Source of the DNA: an uncultured Clostridia bacterium
GTDB lineage: Bacteria > Bacillota > Clostridia > Christensenellales > UBA1242
Direction: 5' to 3'
Assembly: GCA_944350015.1 (NCBI GenBank)
Contig: CALVNW010000011.1
Location: 1 to 46,787 of the forward strand
Length of the DNA: 46,787 bases
This document shows positions 1-7,917 of the stretch, piece after piece; within the stretch, counting starts at the first letter, position 1; every line of letters begins with the position of its first letter. The notes below the pieces were generated by a model. It had not been told where the DNA came from and did not search any database. It worked only from the letters and a program-made list of their open reading frames with translations. The translations under genes were made by a program, and so were the position numbers.

Positions 1-104
1 TTTGCCAACAAGACATTCTCTGATATACTCTCAACTCAAAAAAAAGAGAAAGCCCACATAAGACAAAGGAGAAATTTATACAATATATTAATTATCAAAA
101 TATA

Positions 105-138
105 AAAAAATGACAGTGGTCGCTACTGTCATTTTTTA
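105..138 (-). terminator. Rho-independent terminator of the HNH gene
   Basis: A perfect stem (TGACAGT at 111-117 with ACTGTCA at 124-130) is flanked by A-runs on the left and T-runs on the right, so it can work on both strands. It sits 20 bases past the stop of the leftward HNH gene. Positions 1-104 hold nothing I can identify. Confidence 0.85.
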
Positions 139-157
139 ATCAAAGAGATAAATAAAA

Positions 158-1150
158 TTATCTTTTACTTGCCTCCTTTATTAAATTTTCTTTTAAATTT
201 AAATAAATGTAATTATATTCATAATAATCGTTAAAGCTATTACATTCTACTTTTTCTTTTGCTTCAGTATTAATCACAACTGTCTCATTGATTAGTAAAC
301 ATCCTTTATTTTGAATTTGGTTTCCAAATTTAAAAATAGATTCGTTAATTTTTACATCATTGATGTACATATCAACTTTTTTAGTAAAATCATCAACTCT
401 AAAAATAATTTCATAATTTATAATAACTTGTTTTTGCTTAAAATAAGCACTTAGATATGTATTCAAAATTACACATTTATCAAGCATTTCATTTATATAT
501 TCTTTCAGCGGCATGTTATAATTTTTTATTAAAATAGTAGTTATTGTAGAATAAAAATTTTGCTCTACTCTAAATGATATGTTTTCATTATCAAAAAGTT
601 TTTCAATAAAATCAATCAATGCCGTATTCTCAACGTTTTCTAATTTTATAAATACCGAACCTACAAATCTAGGTTTATTTTGTATACCTTTTAAGTTTTT
701 AAATAATCTTATTCCACTTGCTGAATCTAGAAAATTAACATTTTCATCTTGTTGCGAAATTTTATTGTTAGATAGATTTCTTATTTCATAATGATTTTGA
801 ACTTTTAAAATTTCGAACTTATGCTTATTTGCTGTAAAGCATGGAAATTTGTTGGCTTTTTCATCATTAGTTAGTATATGGCAAACTATAAGGTTAGAGT
901 CATTAGTTGCACCTCCTTTGCTCAGCGGTAAAATATGGTCCACATTCCATCCATATTTGCTATCGCGATTATTATATGCACCTTTAACAATTTTCCTGCC
1001 TGCGTAGTCTTGTACGGAAGTTTCTTTGCCAAAAGTCTTATTCCATAATCGCATTGCTGTTTCATGATTTAATTCCATAGAATTACTATTCATATTATTT
1101 TCAAAGAAATAATATATATCTCCTTTGATTAATTTTATCAAATAATGCAT
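158..1150 (-). CDS. HNH endonuclease family protein
   Basis: The core around residues 55-100 carries the HNH pattern: WNVDHILPLSKGG, then NLIVCH, then a second N/K-containing helix (NDEKANKFP). DHI supplies the expected metal/catalytic Asp-His pair and the later Asn is in the usual place, so a nuclease fold is well supported. The C-terminal two thirds are unfamiliar and AT-rich. The start is uncertain: no Shine-Dalgarno precedes the ATG at 1150, but TATAAT at 1157-1162 (minus strand) lies so close that the message could be leaderless; Met at 1093 or 1078 are alternatives. The gene points away from the helicase/nuclease operon at 1801, and the shared intergenic region holds large hairpins. A role in DNA defence or in a mobile element is inferred from context; the target is unknown. 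Confidence 0.75.
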   Translation of the reverse strand: MHYLIKLIKGDIYYFFENNMNSNSMELNHETAMRLWNKTFGKETSVQDYAGRKIVKGAYNNRDSKYGWNVDHILPLSKGGATNDSNLIVCHILTNDEKANKFPCFTANKHKFEILKVQNHYEIRNLSNNKISQQDENVNFLDSASGIRLFKNLKGIQNKPRFVGSVFIKLENVENTALIDFIEKLFDNENISFRVEQNFYSTITTILIKNYNMPLKEYINEMLDKCVILNTYLSAYFKQKQVIINYEIIFRVDDFTKKVDMYINDVKINESIFKFGNQIQNKGCLLINETVVINTEAKEKVECNSFNDYYEYNYIYLNLKENLIKEASKR

Positions 1151-1194
1151 TGATTAATTATAGTGCGACCGACTATTGCTATAACCTCTAAGGG

Positions 1195-1224
1195 TAATCC
1201 TCTAAATAGCTTCAATGAGGATTA
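1195..1224. repeat. 8-bp inverted repeat upstream of the HNH gene
   Basis: TAATCCTC (1195-1202) and GAGGATTA (1217-1224) form a perfect dyad with a 14-base spacer, 45 bases upstream of the leftward HNH start. It could be an operator or a leader hairpin; there is no direct evidence of function. Confidence 0.45.
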
Positions 1225-1391
1225 ATTAATCGACTTTCTATGAAAGTTGTTAGATTATTTGATAAAAAATTATATACGAATATTATTTGTTTGTCAATTA
1301 TAATGTAAGCGCAAATTTATAATTGTAAATAAAATAAATTTTATATAAATAATTGTTAAAATAAATTAGAAAAAGCAAATAACAAAATAAT

Positions 1392-1455
1392 GGCATCGTA
1401 AAAAATGGAGGGTTAAGCAATGGGCTTTGCCTTGCGAACCCCCATTTTAGATGCC
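1392..1455. repeat. Long palindromic hairpin in the intergenic region
   Basis: Outer arms GGCATC (1392-1397) and GATGCC (1450-1455), middle arms AAAATGG..GGGTT with AACCC..CCATTTT (one mismatch), and inner arms GCAA/TTGC and GGC/GCC fold into one 64-base imperfect hairpin. It is much more GC-rich than the surroundings, which suggests a mobile palindromic unit or a structured RNA. The 1151-1800 stretch otherwise contains only the next hairpin and the operon promoter. Confidence 0.6.
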
Positions 1456-1623
1456 GTTTTGTTGCGCTCTTGCTAAACCAAACTTTTTTTATTTGTTTAT
1501 TTAATCATTTTGCTGATTTTATTTTGTGCGAAAATAATTGTTTTTTTACAGTAACAAACCTATTTTATTTAATTATTATTTGACTTTTTCACTTTGTGCA
1601 AGAAATTTGTGCGTTTTTGCTTG

Positions 1624-1687
1624 CTGGCGTGTGCTTGTCTGGCGGAGCTTTAGCGACGCCACTTGTATCAAGACAAGCACACGCCAG
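1624..1687. repeat. 17-bp perfect inverted repeat (large hairpin)
   Basis: CTGGCGTGTGCTTGTCT (1624-1640) is the exact reverse complement of 1671-1687. The 30-base loop contains a smaller GGCG/CGCC hairpin (1641-1660). The GC-rich block stands out in AT-rich DNA, about 50 bases before the promoter of the XRE/helicase operon. It has no T-run, so a simple terminator is unlikely. Confidence 0.7.
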
Positions 1688-1741
1688 GGTTGCATTTTAC
1701 AAATATATAGATTAATTGTCCTTCAAAATTTGTTATATTGA

Positions 1742-1770
1742 TTGTTAAAAATGCTTTAGTATGCTATAAT
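1742..1770 (+). promoter_or_regulatory. Sigma-A promoter of the XRE/helicase/nuclease operon
   Basis: TTGTTA (1742-1747), a 17-base spacer and TATAAT (1765-1770) stand 31 bases before the XRE ATG. A ribosome site AGGAG follows at about 1788. Confidence 0.7.
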
Positions 1771-1800
1771 AATCTATATTTTGAAATAGGAGTAAATATT

Positions 1801-2001
1801 ATGTCATTTGCAGATAAAGTTAAGTATGTTAGGGCTGAATTGTTAATCAGTCAAACAGAGCTTGCCAAATTGATTGGTGTTTCCTTTTCAACAATAAATC
1901 GTTGGGAAACTGGAAAGCTCGAACCCTCTTTCTTAGCTAAAAAGAAATTTGAAGCATTCTGTAAAAACAAAGAAATTGTATTTAAGGAGAATAAAATATG
2001 A
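1801..2001 (+). CDS. XRE-family helix-turn-helix regulator
   Basis: A 66-residue protein that is essentially one Cro/C1-type helix-turn-helix domain: the segment SQTELAKLIGVSFSTINRWE (residues 18-37) is the diagnostic helix 2-turn-helix 3. I chose the ATG at 1801 because AGGAG lies 8 bases upstream; the frame stays open to 1738 but has no ribosome site there. The stop overlaps the next ATG (ATGA at 1998-2001), so translation of the helicase is coupled to it. It probably autoregulates the operon from the promoter just upstream, perhaps through dyads in that region; this is inferred from gene order. Confidence 0.85.
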   Translation: MSFADKVKYVRAELLISQTELAKLIGVSFSTINRWETGKLEPSFLAKKKFEAFCKNKEIVFKENKI

Positions 2002-3452
2002 ATCCAAAAGATTATATAGTATATGAAAAGAATATTGAAGCAAGAAATGCTGAATATTCAAGTTTTCCAGAAGATATGTTGCCTGAAATAAAGGATTATT
2101 TGGTAAACAATGGGATAACTCAGTTGTACTCACATCAAGCAGAAATGTTTAAATCTGCTATCAAAGGAAATAATATTGTAATAACAACTTCCACAGCAAG
2201 CGGAAAAACTTTATCTTTTTTATTACCAGTATTGCAAGAAATATTAAAAGATCCTTCTACTAGAGCAATATTTGTTTATCCTACAAAGGCATTAGCTAGT
2301 GACCAATATAGAGCTATTAAACCAGTTATAGATTATTTTGGAAATAATAGAATTTATGCTGGTGTGTACGATGGCGATACACCAGTAAACGAAAGAAGTG
2401 TTTTGAGGAAAAAAGCAAATATTATTTTAACAAATCCAGAAATGTTAAATGGGGCTTTTTTGCCAAATCATAGTTCATATGGATTTGACTACATTTTTAA
2501 GAATTTAAAATATGTTATTTTTGACGAACTACATATTTATCGTGGTGCTTTCGGTTCCCATATTTCTAACATTATGAGAAGATTAAATAGGATTTGTAAG
2601 TATTATAATTCATCTCCACAAATTTTATGTAGTTCGGCAACGATTGCTAATCCCATAGAATTAGCAGAAAATATTTTTAGCAAAAATTTTGTATTGATTA
2701 ATAAAGATGGTTCTCCTGCATCAAATAAAAATTATTATATTATTCAGCCACCATTGGAGAAAGATACAAACTTTCAAATTCCAACAAAAAATTTAGTAGA
2801 ACCTTTAATATTAGATTTGGCTATTCACAATTCGAACTTTATTGCTTTTTGTGAGTCGAGGCAAGAAGTTGAAATAATAGTCAAAGAAACTCGTGAACAA
2901 TTAAAAAGCGAACGGATTTTTGGTGAGAATAAGTCAGATTTAATTTCGGGTTATCGAGGCGGATATTTACCACAAGAAAGAAAAGAAATTGAAAATAAGA
3001 TGATAAAAGGACAGATTGTTGGTTTAGTATCTACAAATGCTTTAGAGTTAGGAATAGATATCGGTAAAGTTGCCACAACAATCTTGAATGGTTTTCCATC
3101 GACTAGGGCTTCATTTTGGCAACAATCAGGGCGTGCTGGAAGAAAAGGCAATAATGCGGACACTTATTTGATTTTGAAACAAAAACCAATAGACCAATAT
3201 ATAGCTTCATATCCAGAATGGTTATTTAACACTGAAAGTGAAAATGCGGTCGTTGATAAAAATAATTTATTTATTCAATTGGCACATTGTCGTTCAGCAG
3301 CTGCAGAATTGCCATTAGATTTAGACGACCTAGCTCTTTTCCCTAATTTGTCTGAAATATTGCCTGTTTTAATAAATCATAATGAGATAAAACAAATCAA
3401 TGGTAAATTTGTTTGTCTGGTCCAAGTTTTCCTGCTGGAGATTATAGTCTAA
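1998..3452 (+). CDS. MrfA/YprA-like DEAD-box helicase, N-terminal part (frameshifted)
   Basis: The two RecA-like domains of a superfamily 2 helicase are visible: TASGKT (Walker A, residues 66-71), FDELH (motif II, 175-179), CSSATI (motif III), and ALELGID followed by QQSGRAGRKG (motifs V-VI, about 350-383). The DELHIYRGAFGSH signature and the spacing match the MrfA/YprA group, in which a C-terminal zinc-binding domain (DUF1998-like) follows. Here the frame breaks at 3414-3416: just after GKFV, one base appears to be missing from what would read tgg-tct-ggt-cca, and the protein ends 12 codons later in unrelated residues. The continuation is the next entry. Family role: 3'-5' DNA unwinding in repair or phage defence. 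Context (XRE before, UvrD and HNH after) favours a multi-gene nucleic-acid-processing system. Confidence 0.85.
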   Translation: MNPKDYIVYEKNIEARNAEYSSFPEDMLPEIKDYLVNNGITQLYSHQAEMFKSAIKGNNIVITTSTASGKTLSFLLPVLQEILKDPSTRAIFVYPTKALASDQYRAIKPVIDYFGNNRIYAGVYDGDTPVNERSVLRKKANIILTNPEMLNGAFLPNHSSYGFDYIFKNLKYVIFDELHIYRGAFGSHISNIMRRLNRICKYYNSSPQILCSSATIANPIELAENIFSKNFVLINKDGSPASNKNYYIIQPPLEKDTNFQIPTKNLVEPLILDLAIHNSNFIAFCESRQEVEIIVKETREQLKSERIFGENKSDLISGYRGGYLPQERKEIENKMIKGQIVGLVSTNALELGIDIGKVATTILNGFPSTRASFWQQSGRAGRKGNNADTYLILKQKPIDQYIASYPEWLFNTESENAVVDKNNLFIQLAHCRSAAAELPLDLDDLALFPNLSEILPVLINHNEIKQINGKFVCLVQVFLLEIIV

Positions 3453-4606
3453 GAAATGTTGATAATGAAAGGTATAAAGTTATAAATATTGATAATGAAG
3501 TGGTTTTAACTGAATCAGATAAATATCAAGCTTATACACAATTATATAAAGGTGCTATATATATGCATGATGCAATAACTTATGAAGTTATTGATATGAA
3601 TACAAAAGATAAAACAATTAAAGTAAAAGAATCTCATGCAAACTATTATACAGTGCCATTGTATGGCGTTGATATAGAAATACTTAATGTTTTAAAGACT
3701 CAACCATATAACAAAACTCAATATAAATTTGCAGATTTGAATGTTAAAACATTTATCAAGGGTTTTAAAAAAGTCCAGTTTAGAAATTCACAAAATTTGG
3801 GATTTGTTGAATTAGAAAATCCATTAAAATTTGAAATGGAAACTGAAGGAGTACTATTACAAATACCAAAAGAAATAATCGAACAATTAAAAGATTATTT
3901 TTCAGATATTTACAAAGAGATAGCTTTTACGCTGGAAACTTCCTCTCAAATGATAAGTATGACTAGTATAAATGATATTGGTTCGGCAAAAACAATAGAT
4001 GAAAATAAGGATGCATATATTTGTATATATGATAAATATCAAGGCGGCTTAGGATTTTCTGAAAAAATTTTTATTTTAATGCCACAAATTATTGAAAATG
4101 CAACAAAAATGTTAAAAGGTTGTAGATGTAAAATTGGTTGTCCTGCTTGCATTGGAACAAATAATCCCGATAAAGAAATTGTGCTATGGGCTTTAGAAAA
4201 TTTATCAAAAGACTCAAGGCGCCCAGAATTTATACAAAAAGAAAGAGAAAAGCAACTTGTTTTAACAAAAGAGTTTAATTTAGAAACATTAGTTGAAAAA
4301 TGGGACGCATTAAAAGAAAAATTTGTATTATCTGGTGAATATTTATCATCATTTATTAACAATATTGAGAAAATAAAAGTTGAAAATTCTAATTTAATTT
4401 TGTTTGTTAAAGATAATTTTACAAAATCATGGATTGAAGACGAAAATAATTTAAAGCAATTAAAGAATAGTTTATTATTTTATATAGAAACACCTGTGGG
4501 ATTTAATATAATAATAAAAACTGAATGTCAAGAAAATAACGAATTAGAAAGAAAAATAAATAAACGATATAAGGATATGTTAAAAAAGACAGATGAAAAT
4601 AAATGA
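3413..4606 (+). CDS. MrfA/YprA-like helicase, C-terminal zinc-binding part (frameshifted)
   Basis: This is the -1 frame continuation of the preceding helicase. Its first residues (SGPSFPAGDYSLRN) directly continue the interrupted WSGPxFPA-LR motif, and it carries the four-Cys cluster CRCKIGCPACIG (about residues 239-250) expected of the DUF1998-like domain. Joined, the two parts make about 870 residues, near family size. There is no ribosome site for independent initiation near 3413, and no X-XXY-YYZ slippery heptamer in the zero frame, so a genuine one-base deletion or a sequencing error is likelier than programmed frameshifting. Its stop overlaps the UvrD-like start by 14 bases. Confidence 0.8.
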   Translation: MSGPSFPAGDYSLRNVDNERYKVINIDNEVVLTESDKYQAYTQLYKGAIYMHDAITYEVIDMNTKDKTIKVKESHANYYTVPLYGVDIEILNVLKTQPYNKTQYKFADLNVKTFIKGFKKVQFRNSQNLGFVELENPLKFEMETEGVLLQIPKEIIEQLKDYFSDIYKEIAFTLETSSQMISMTSINDIGSAKTIDENKDAYICIYDKYQGGLGFSEKIFILMPQIIENATKMLKGCRCKIGCPACIGTNNPDKEIVLWALENLSKDSRRPEFIQKEREKQLVLTKEFNLETLVEKWDALKEKFVLSGEYLSSFINNIEKIKVENSNLILFVKDNFTKSWIEDENNLKQLKNSLLFYIETPVGFNIIIKTECQENNELERKINKRYKDMLKKTDENK

Positions 4607-6635
4607 ATATTTAGAAAATCTTAATAATGAACAAAAACAAGCAGTTTTAGACACAAGTAAAATATGTATGGTAAATGCATGTGTTGGTAGTGGTAAAACA
4701 ACAGTATTAACTAATAAAGTTTTATACATTATTGACGTGCTGAATGTCCCAACTAACGATTTAATTGTTTTAACATTTACCAACAAAGCTGCAAATGAAA
4801 TTAAAGAAAGAGTCAATGATTTGTTTGTGAATGATATAGAAATGAAGTTTTTGGGTACATTTCATAGTGTTGCAATGAAATTGCTTAAAGAAAAATTAAA
4901 AATTGAAGAGTTGGGATTTACATCAAGTTTTACTATTATTACACCTGAAGAAGAAGCTGAACTAGCAAATGAAATAATTGAAGAAAATGGGCTCAATATC
5001 AAATATAGGAAAAAAATTATTAAACGTCTTGAGAAATATGAGTATGGCATTTTAAATTATGGAATAATGAAAGAAAATGATGATATAGAACTTTTAGTAA
5101 AATTATTAAAAGAACGTAAAATTAAAGAAAATCAAATGAGTTTCTCTGATTTAATATATTATTCAATACAACAGTTAAACAAAGGTTATTATAAAGCAAA
5201 ATGGATTGTTGTTGATGAGTTTCAAGATTGTGATATTCATCAATTAGATTTTATAAATGCACTATCCAATAAAGATACACATATCTTCGTTGTCGGTGAC
5301 CCAAATCAAATTATTTATAGTTGGCGTGGTGGGAATTGTAATGTTTTTGATGAATTTAAAAATAAATACAAATGCACTGAATTATCATTGCCAATTAATT
5401 ATCGTTCGAGTACTTCAATTTTAGATGTTGCAAAAGTATTTTTAAAAAATGATTCTGCTCTAGAAGGTGTTAGGGATATAGGAAATAAAATAGTTATAAA
5501 TAATCATTATGACGCTTTTCAAGAAGCTCAATATCTAGCTGAACAGATAAAAAATAAAATTACTAATAATGAATTACAGTACAAAGATATAGCAATCTTT
5601 TATAGAATGCAAAAGCAATCTAAAATTATCGAACAGGTCTTTCAAAAGGAAAGTATTCCTTTCGATGTTTCTTCTAGACAAACTATAAATGAAATACCCG
5701 TTCTTAAATGGTTTATTAAATTGTTAAAATACTCTATAAACAATAATGATACTGTAAGCTATTATTCAGTTTTCTGCAATGCGGAATTTGGCCCTAATTT
5801 GCCAAAAGTTTTAGCAAAAATGAATTTAGATTACAAACAAAAGACCGATTTGGAAATTAAATGCGAAAAGTTTAAAGCATTTATATCAGAAAACAACATA
5901 ACTTCAGAAAACATATATAACTTCTATGATTTAGATAAGTATATTTATCCATCTTCAAGTAATTTTAAAGAAAATAAAAATTATATTGTAAAATTTGTTG
6001 ATGAAATTAATAAATATTCAAAAGAAAATAGTTTATTAGGAATTGATTGTATAATTAATTTTTTAAATTCATCAAGTTTGTATGGGATAAATTTTTTAAA
6101 TGAAGAAGTTAATATGTCTGCTAATTCAGTTAAGCTTATGACTTTACATGCTTCAAAAGGACTTGAATTCAAACAGGTTTATATTATAGGTGTAAATTGG
6201 GGATTGATACCAATATGTTGCAAAAATGATGAAGAAGAAGCAGAAGAAAAAAGATTGTTTTTTGTAGGAATAACAAGAGCAAAGGATAATCTTGAAATGT
6301 CGTATTATACAAAGACTGGTAGCAATTTAATTTCTTCTGGTCCAAGTAGATACATAACAATGATACCACGTAATTTGATTGCGAATGCTGATGATTTTGT
6401 TGAGCGTAAATCTAATATTCAAGAATTAAAAAGAAGCTTGTTTGAAAATAAAAGTAAAAAATATGACATTAATGAAGATGTTAAAGAAAATAAAGAATTG
6501 TATATACACGCCAAATATGGGATTGGTGAAAAAGTGTCAGAAAATGACGATATTATTACTATACAGTTTAAAGGTTACGGAGAAAAATCATTTTTTAAAA
6601 TCTTTAATGAGGTAAAAAAATATGAAAGGCAATAA
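4593..6635 (+). CDS. UvrD/Rep-like superfamily 1 helicase
   Basis: A 680-residue protein with the full set of SF1A helicase motifs: GSGKT (32-36), LTFTNKAANEI (motif Ia), VVDEFQD (motif II, about 206-212), GDPNQIIYSWRGG (motif III), NYRS (motif IV), LMTLHASKGLE (motif V, about 515) and FFVGITRAKD (motif VI). It translocates on single-stranded DNA and is expected to unwind it. It starts inside the end of the helicase gene (14-base overlap) and its own end overlaps the zinc-ribbon gene by 14 bases, so the genes are translationally coupled. Pairing of a UvrD-like helicase with a nuclease recalls Gabija, but the partner here is an HNH protein and no OLD-type ATPase is present. Confidence 0.92.
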   Translation: MKINEYLENLNNEQKQAVLDTSKICMVNACVGSGKTTVLTNKVLYIIDVLNVPTNDLIVLTFTNKAANEIKERVNDLFVNDIEMKFLGTFHSVAMKLLKEKLKIEELGFTSSFTIITPEEEAELANEIIEENGLNIKYRKKIIKRLEKYEYGILNYGIMKENDDIELLVKLLKERKIKENQMSFSDLIYYSIQQLNKGYYKAKWIVVDEFQDCDIHQLDFINALSNKDTHIFVVGDPNQIIYSWRGGNCNVFDEFKNKYKCTELSLPINYRSSTSILDVAKVFLKNDSALEGVRDIGNKIVINNHYDAFQEAQYLAEQIKNKITNNELQYKDIAIFYRMQKQSKIIEQVFQKESIPFDVSSRQTINEIPVLKWFIKLLKYSINNNDTVSYYSVFCNAEFGPNLPKVLAKMNLDYKQKTDLEIKCEKFKAFISENNITSENIYNFYDLDKYIYPSSSNFKENKNYIVKFVDEINKYSKENSLLGIDCIINFLNSSSLYGINFLNEEVNMSANSVKLMTLHASKGLEFKQVYIIGVNWGLIPICCKNDEEEAEEKRLFFVGITRAKDNLEMSYYTKTGSNLISSGPSRYITMIPRNLIANADDFVERKSNIQELKRSLFENKSKKYDINEDVKENKELYIHAKYGIGEKVSENDDIITIQFKGYGEKSFFKIFNEVKKYERQ

Positions 6636-6837
6636 AGATATACTAATACATAATTTTAAAGAACTTAAGCAAGCAATTATGTGCAATCCAGAGTTAGCAT
6701 TAAAATATGGTTCAGGTCATATTATTGATGCAAAATGCCCAAAATGCAAACATAAAGGAATAATAATCAATAAAGATGGTAAAGGTGTTTGTCAACATTG
6801 TGGAATTGTGATCAATATAAAATTGAATATAAAATAA
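6622..6837 (+). CDS. Small zinc-ribbon protein
   Basis: A 71-residue protein with two CxxC knuckles, CPKCKHKG and CQHCG, about 15 residues apart in the C-terminal half: a zinc ribbon. AGGT about 10 bases before the ATG serves as the ribosome site, inside the UvrD-like gene. It is 9 bases from the HNH gene downstream. A DNA-binding or adaptor role in the operon is plausible, but no specific family is recognised. Confidence 0.7.
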   Translation: MKGNKDILIHNFKELKQAIMCNPELALKYGSGHIIDAKCPKCKHKGIIINKDGKGVCQHCGIVINIKLNIK

Positions 6838-6846
6838 GGAGGCGTT

Positions 6847-7725
6847 ATGTATAAAAAATTAGTTAGTTATAGGTATGTTGAGAATCATACACATTACCTA
6901 AAAGATAACGATGAATTTTATTGTAGATTTTGCAAAATGAAAAAAAATAAATCTAATTTCAAAAACGAGGCACACGCAGTGTCTGAATGCGTAGGGAACA
7001 AAACATTGAGAACTAAATATGAGTGTGATGAGTGTAATGATCATTTTTCTCAAAACGAAGAAAATGAATTATCAAAATTAATTAAATTTTATAAAGTTAA
7101 CAGAGGACTTAGAGGTAAACGCGGAAAAGTTAAGTCTAAATATTTGTCAGCCTCATTTAATGAAAGAGACAAAGCATTAGAATTATATTTTCAAGATGTT
7201 GATATTTTATACAACAAACAACTTGACCAAAATCAAAAGGTTAGCTTTGTGTTAATAAATAATGTAGTAATTAATACTAGGTTGGTTTATTGTGCTTTAT
7301 TAAAATTTATTCTATCTATTGTGCCTGAAAATAAATTGGTAGATTTTGTTAAAGCATTCGATATATTAAAAAGACCTGAAAAGAATAAATTGTTTTTACT
7401 CGATATAATTTTGTATAAGGACATAGATCGAAATTATACTATTTCTCTTTACGAAAACATAACACTTGATAATAATTTGCCCAAATATATTGGCGTAATT
7501 GATATATATCAATTTTCTTATATAATTTTTTTAGATTATGAAAACAAGTGTAATTTTATTCCGCCACAGATAATAGCTGATGTTTTAAATATTGATAAAG
7601 AGCAATTTGCTAGCGACCCTTTTTATGTTGATTATTCTCTAACAGAAAAACCAATTTGTCAAATTGAAGAAATTTCTGGTGTTATTGAAAACCTAACGAG
7701 CGTAAATATTCAAAAAGATGTTTGA
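6847..7725 (+). CDS. HNH_5-like endonuclease, last gene of the operon
   Basis: The 292-residue protein opens with a zinc-finger-type HNH module: CRFC (about residue 25), then FKNEAHAVSECVGNK (invariant His followed by GN) and YECDECNDHF, a pattern typical of the HNH_5-like nucleases found beside defence genes. The rest is a divergent domain of about 200 residues, probably for target or partner binding. Its start is preceded by AAGGAGG, the strongest ribosome site of the operon, so it may be made in excess. As the only clear nuclease here it is the likely effector; that is an inference. The operon ends with it. Confidence 0.8.
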   Translation: MYKKLVSYRYVENHTHYLKDNDEFYCRFCKMKKNKSNFKNEAHAVSECVGNKTLRTKYECDECNDHFSQNEENELSKLIKFYKVNRGLRGKRGKVKSKYLSASFNERDKALELYFQDVDILYNKQLDQNQKVSFVLINNVVINTRLVYCALLKFILSIVPENKLVDFVKAFDILKRPEKNKLFLLDIILYKDIDRNYTISLYENITLDNNLPKYIGVIDIYQFSYIIFLDYENKCNFIPPQIIADVLNIDKEQFASDPFYVDYSLTEKPICQIEEISGVIENLTSVNIQKDV

Positions 7726-7826
7726 CAACTTATCAGCCAAAATCTGGCACTGCACTTGCATTTAGTTATGCGAGGCAAAAAAAGAAACAAATTATAAATG
7801 TGTTTGAACTACTTAATAACGTATAA
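7725..7826 (+). pseudogene. Gene remnant ending in a SLOG-like motif
   Basis: Directly after the HNH stop, a short open frame without a start reads through KSGTALAFSYARQKKKQIIN to a TAA at 7824-7826. The SGTA-x-A-x-x-YA-x-x-K pattern resembles the nucleotide-binding helix of SLOG/Rossmann-like proteins of phage and mobile elements. No matching N-terminus is present, so it looks like the 3' tail of a deleted gene. The family call is tentative. Confidence 0.4.
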
Positions 7827-7867
7827 ATTCACGGTATTAAAAATTGATAAATTATTAAATAAATTTT

Positions 7868-7896
7868 ATGACTTTAATTTTGTTTTATGATATAAT
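7868..7896 (+). promoter_or_regulatory. Promoter of the BRO-N gene
   Basis: ATGACT (7868-7873, four of six matches to the -35), a 17-base spacer and a perfect TATAAT (7891-7896) precede AAGGAG at 7908 and the ATG at 7918. It gives the BRO gene its own transcript, separate from the helicase operon. Confidence 0.65.
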
Positions 7897-7917
7897 AAAG
7901 CATATTAAGGAGATAAA

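Noticed and set aside
1738..1800. Longer N-terminus for the XRE regulator
   Set aside because: It would start at or before the promoter's -10 box; AGGAG and family length support the ATG at 1801.
3405..3452. Programmed ribosomal frameshift in the helicase
   Set aside because: No X-XXY-YYZ slippery heptamer lies in the zero frame and no obvious stimulatory hairpin follows; a one-base deletion restores the expected motif better than a -1 slip.
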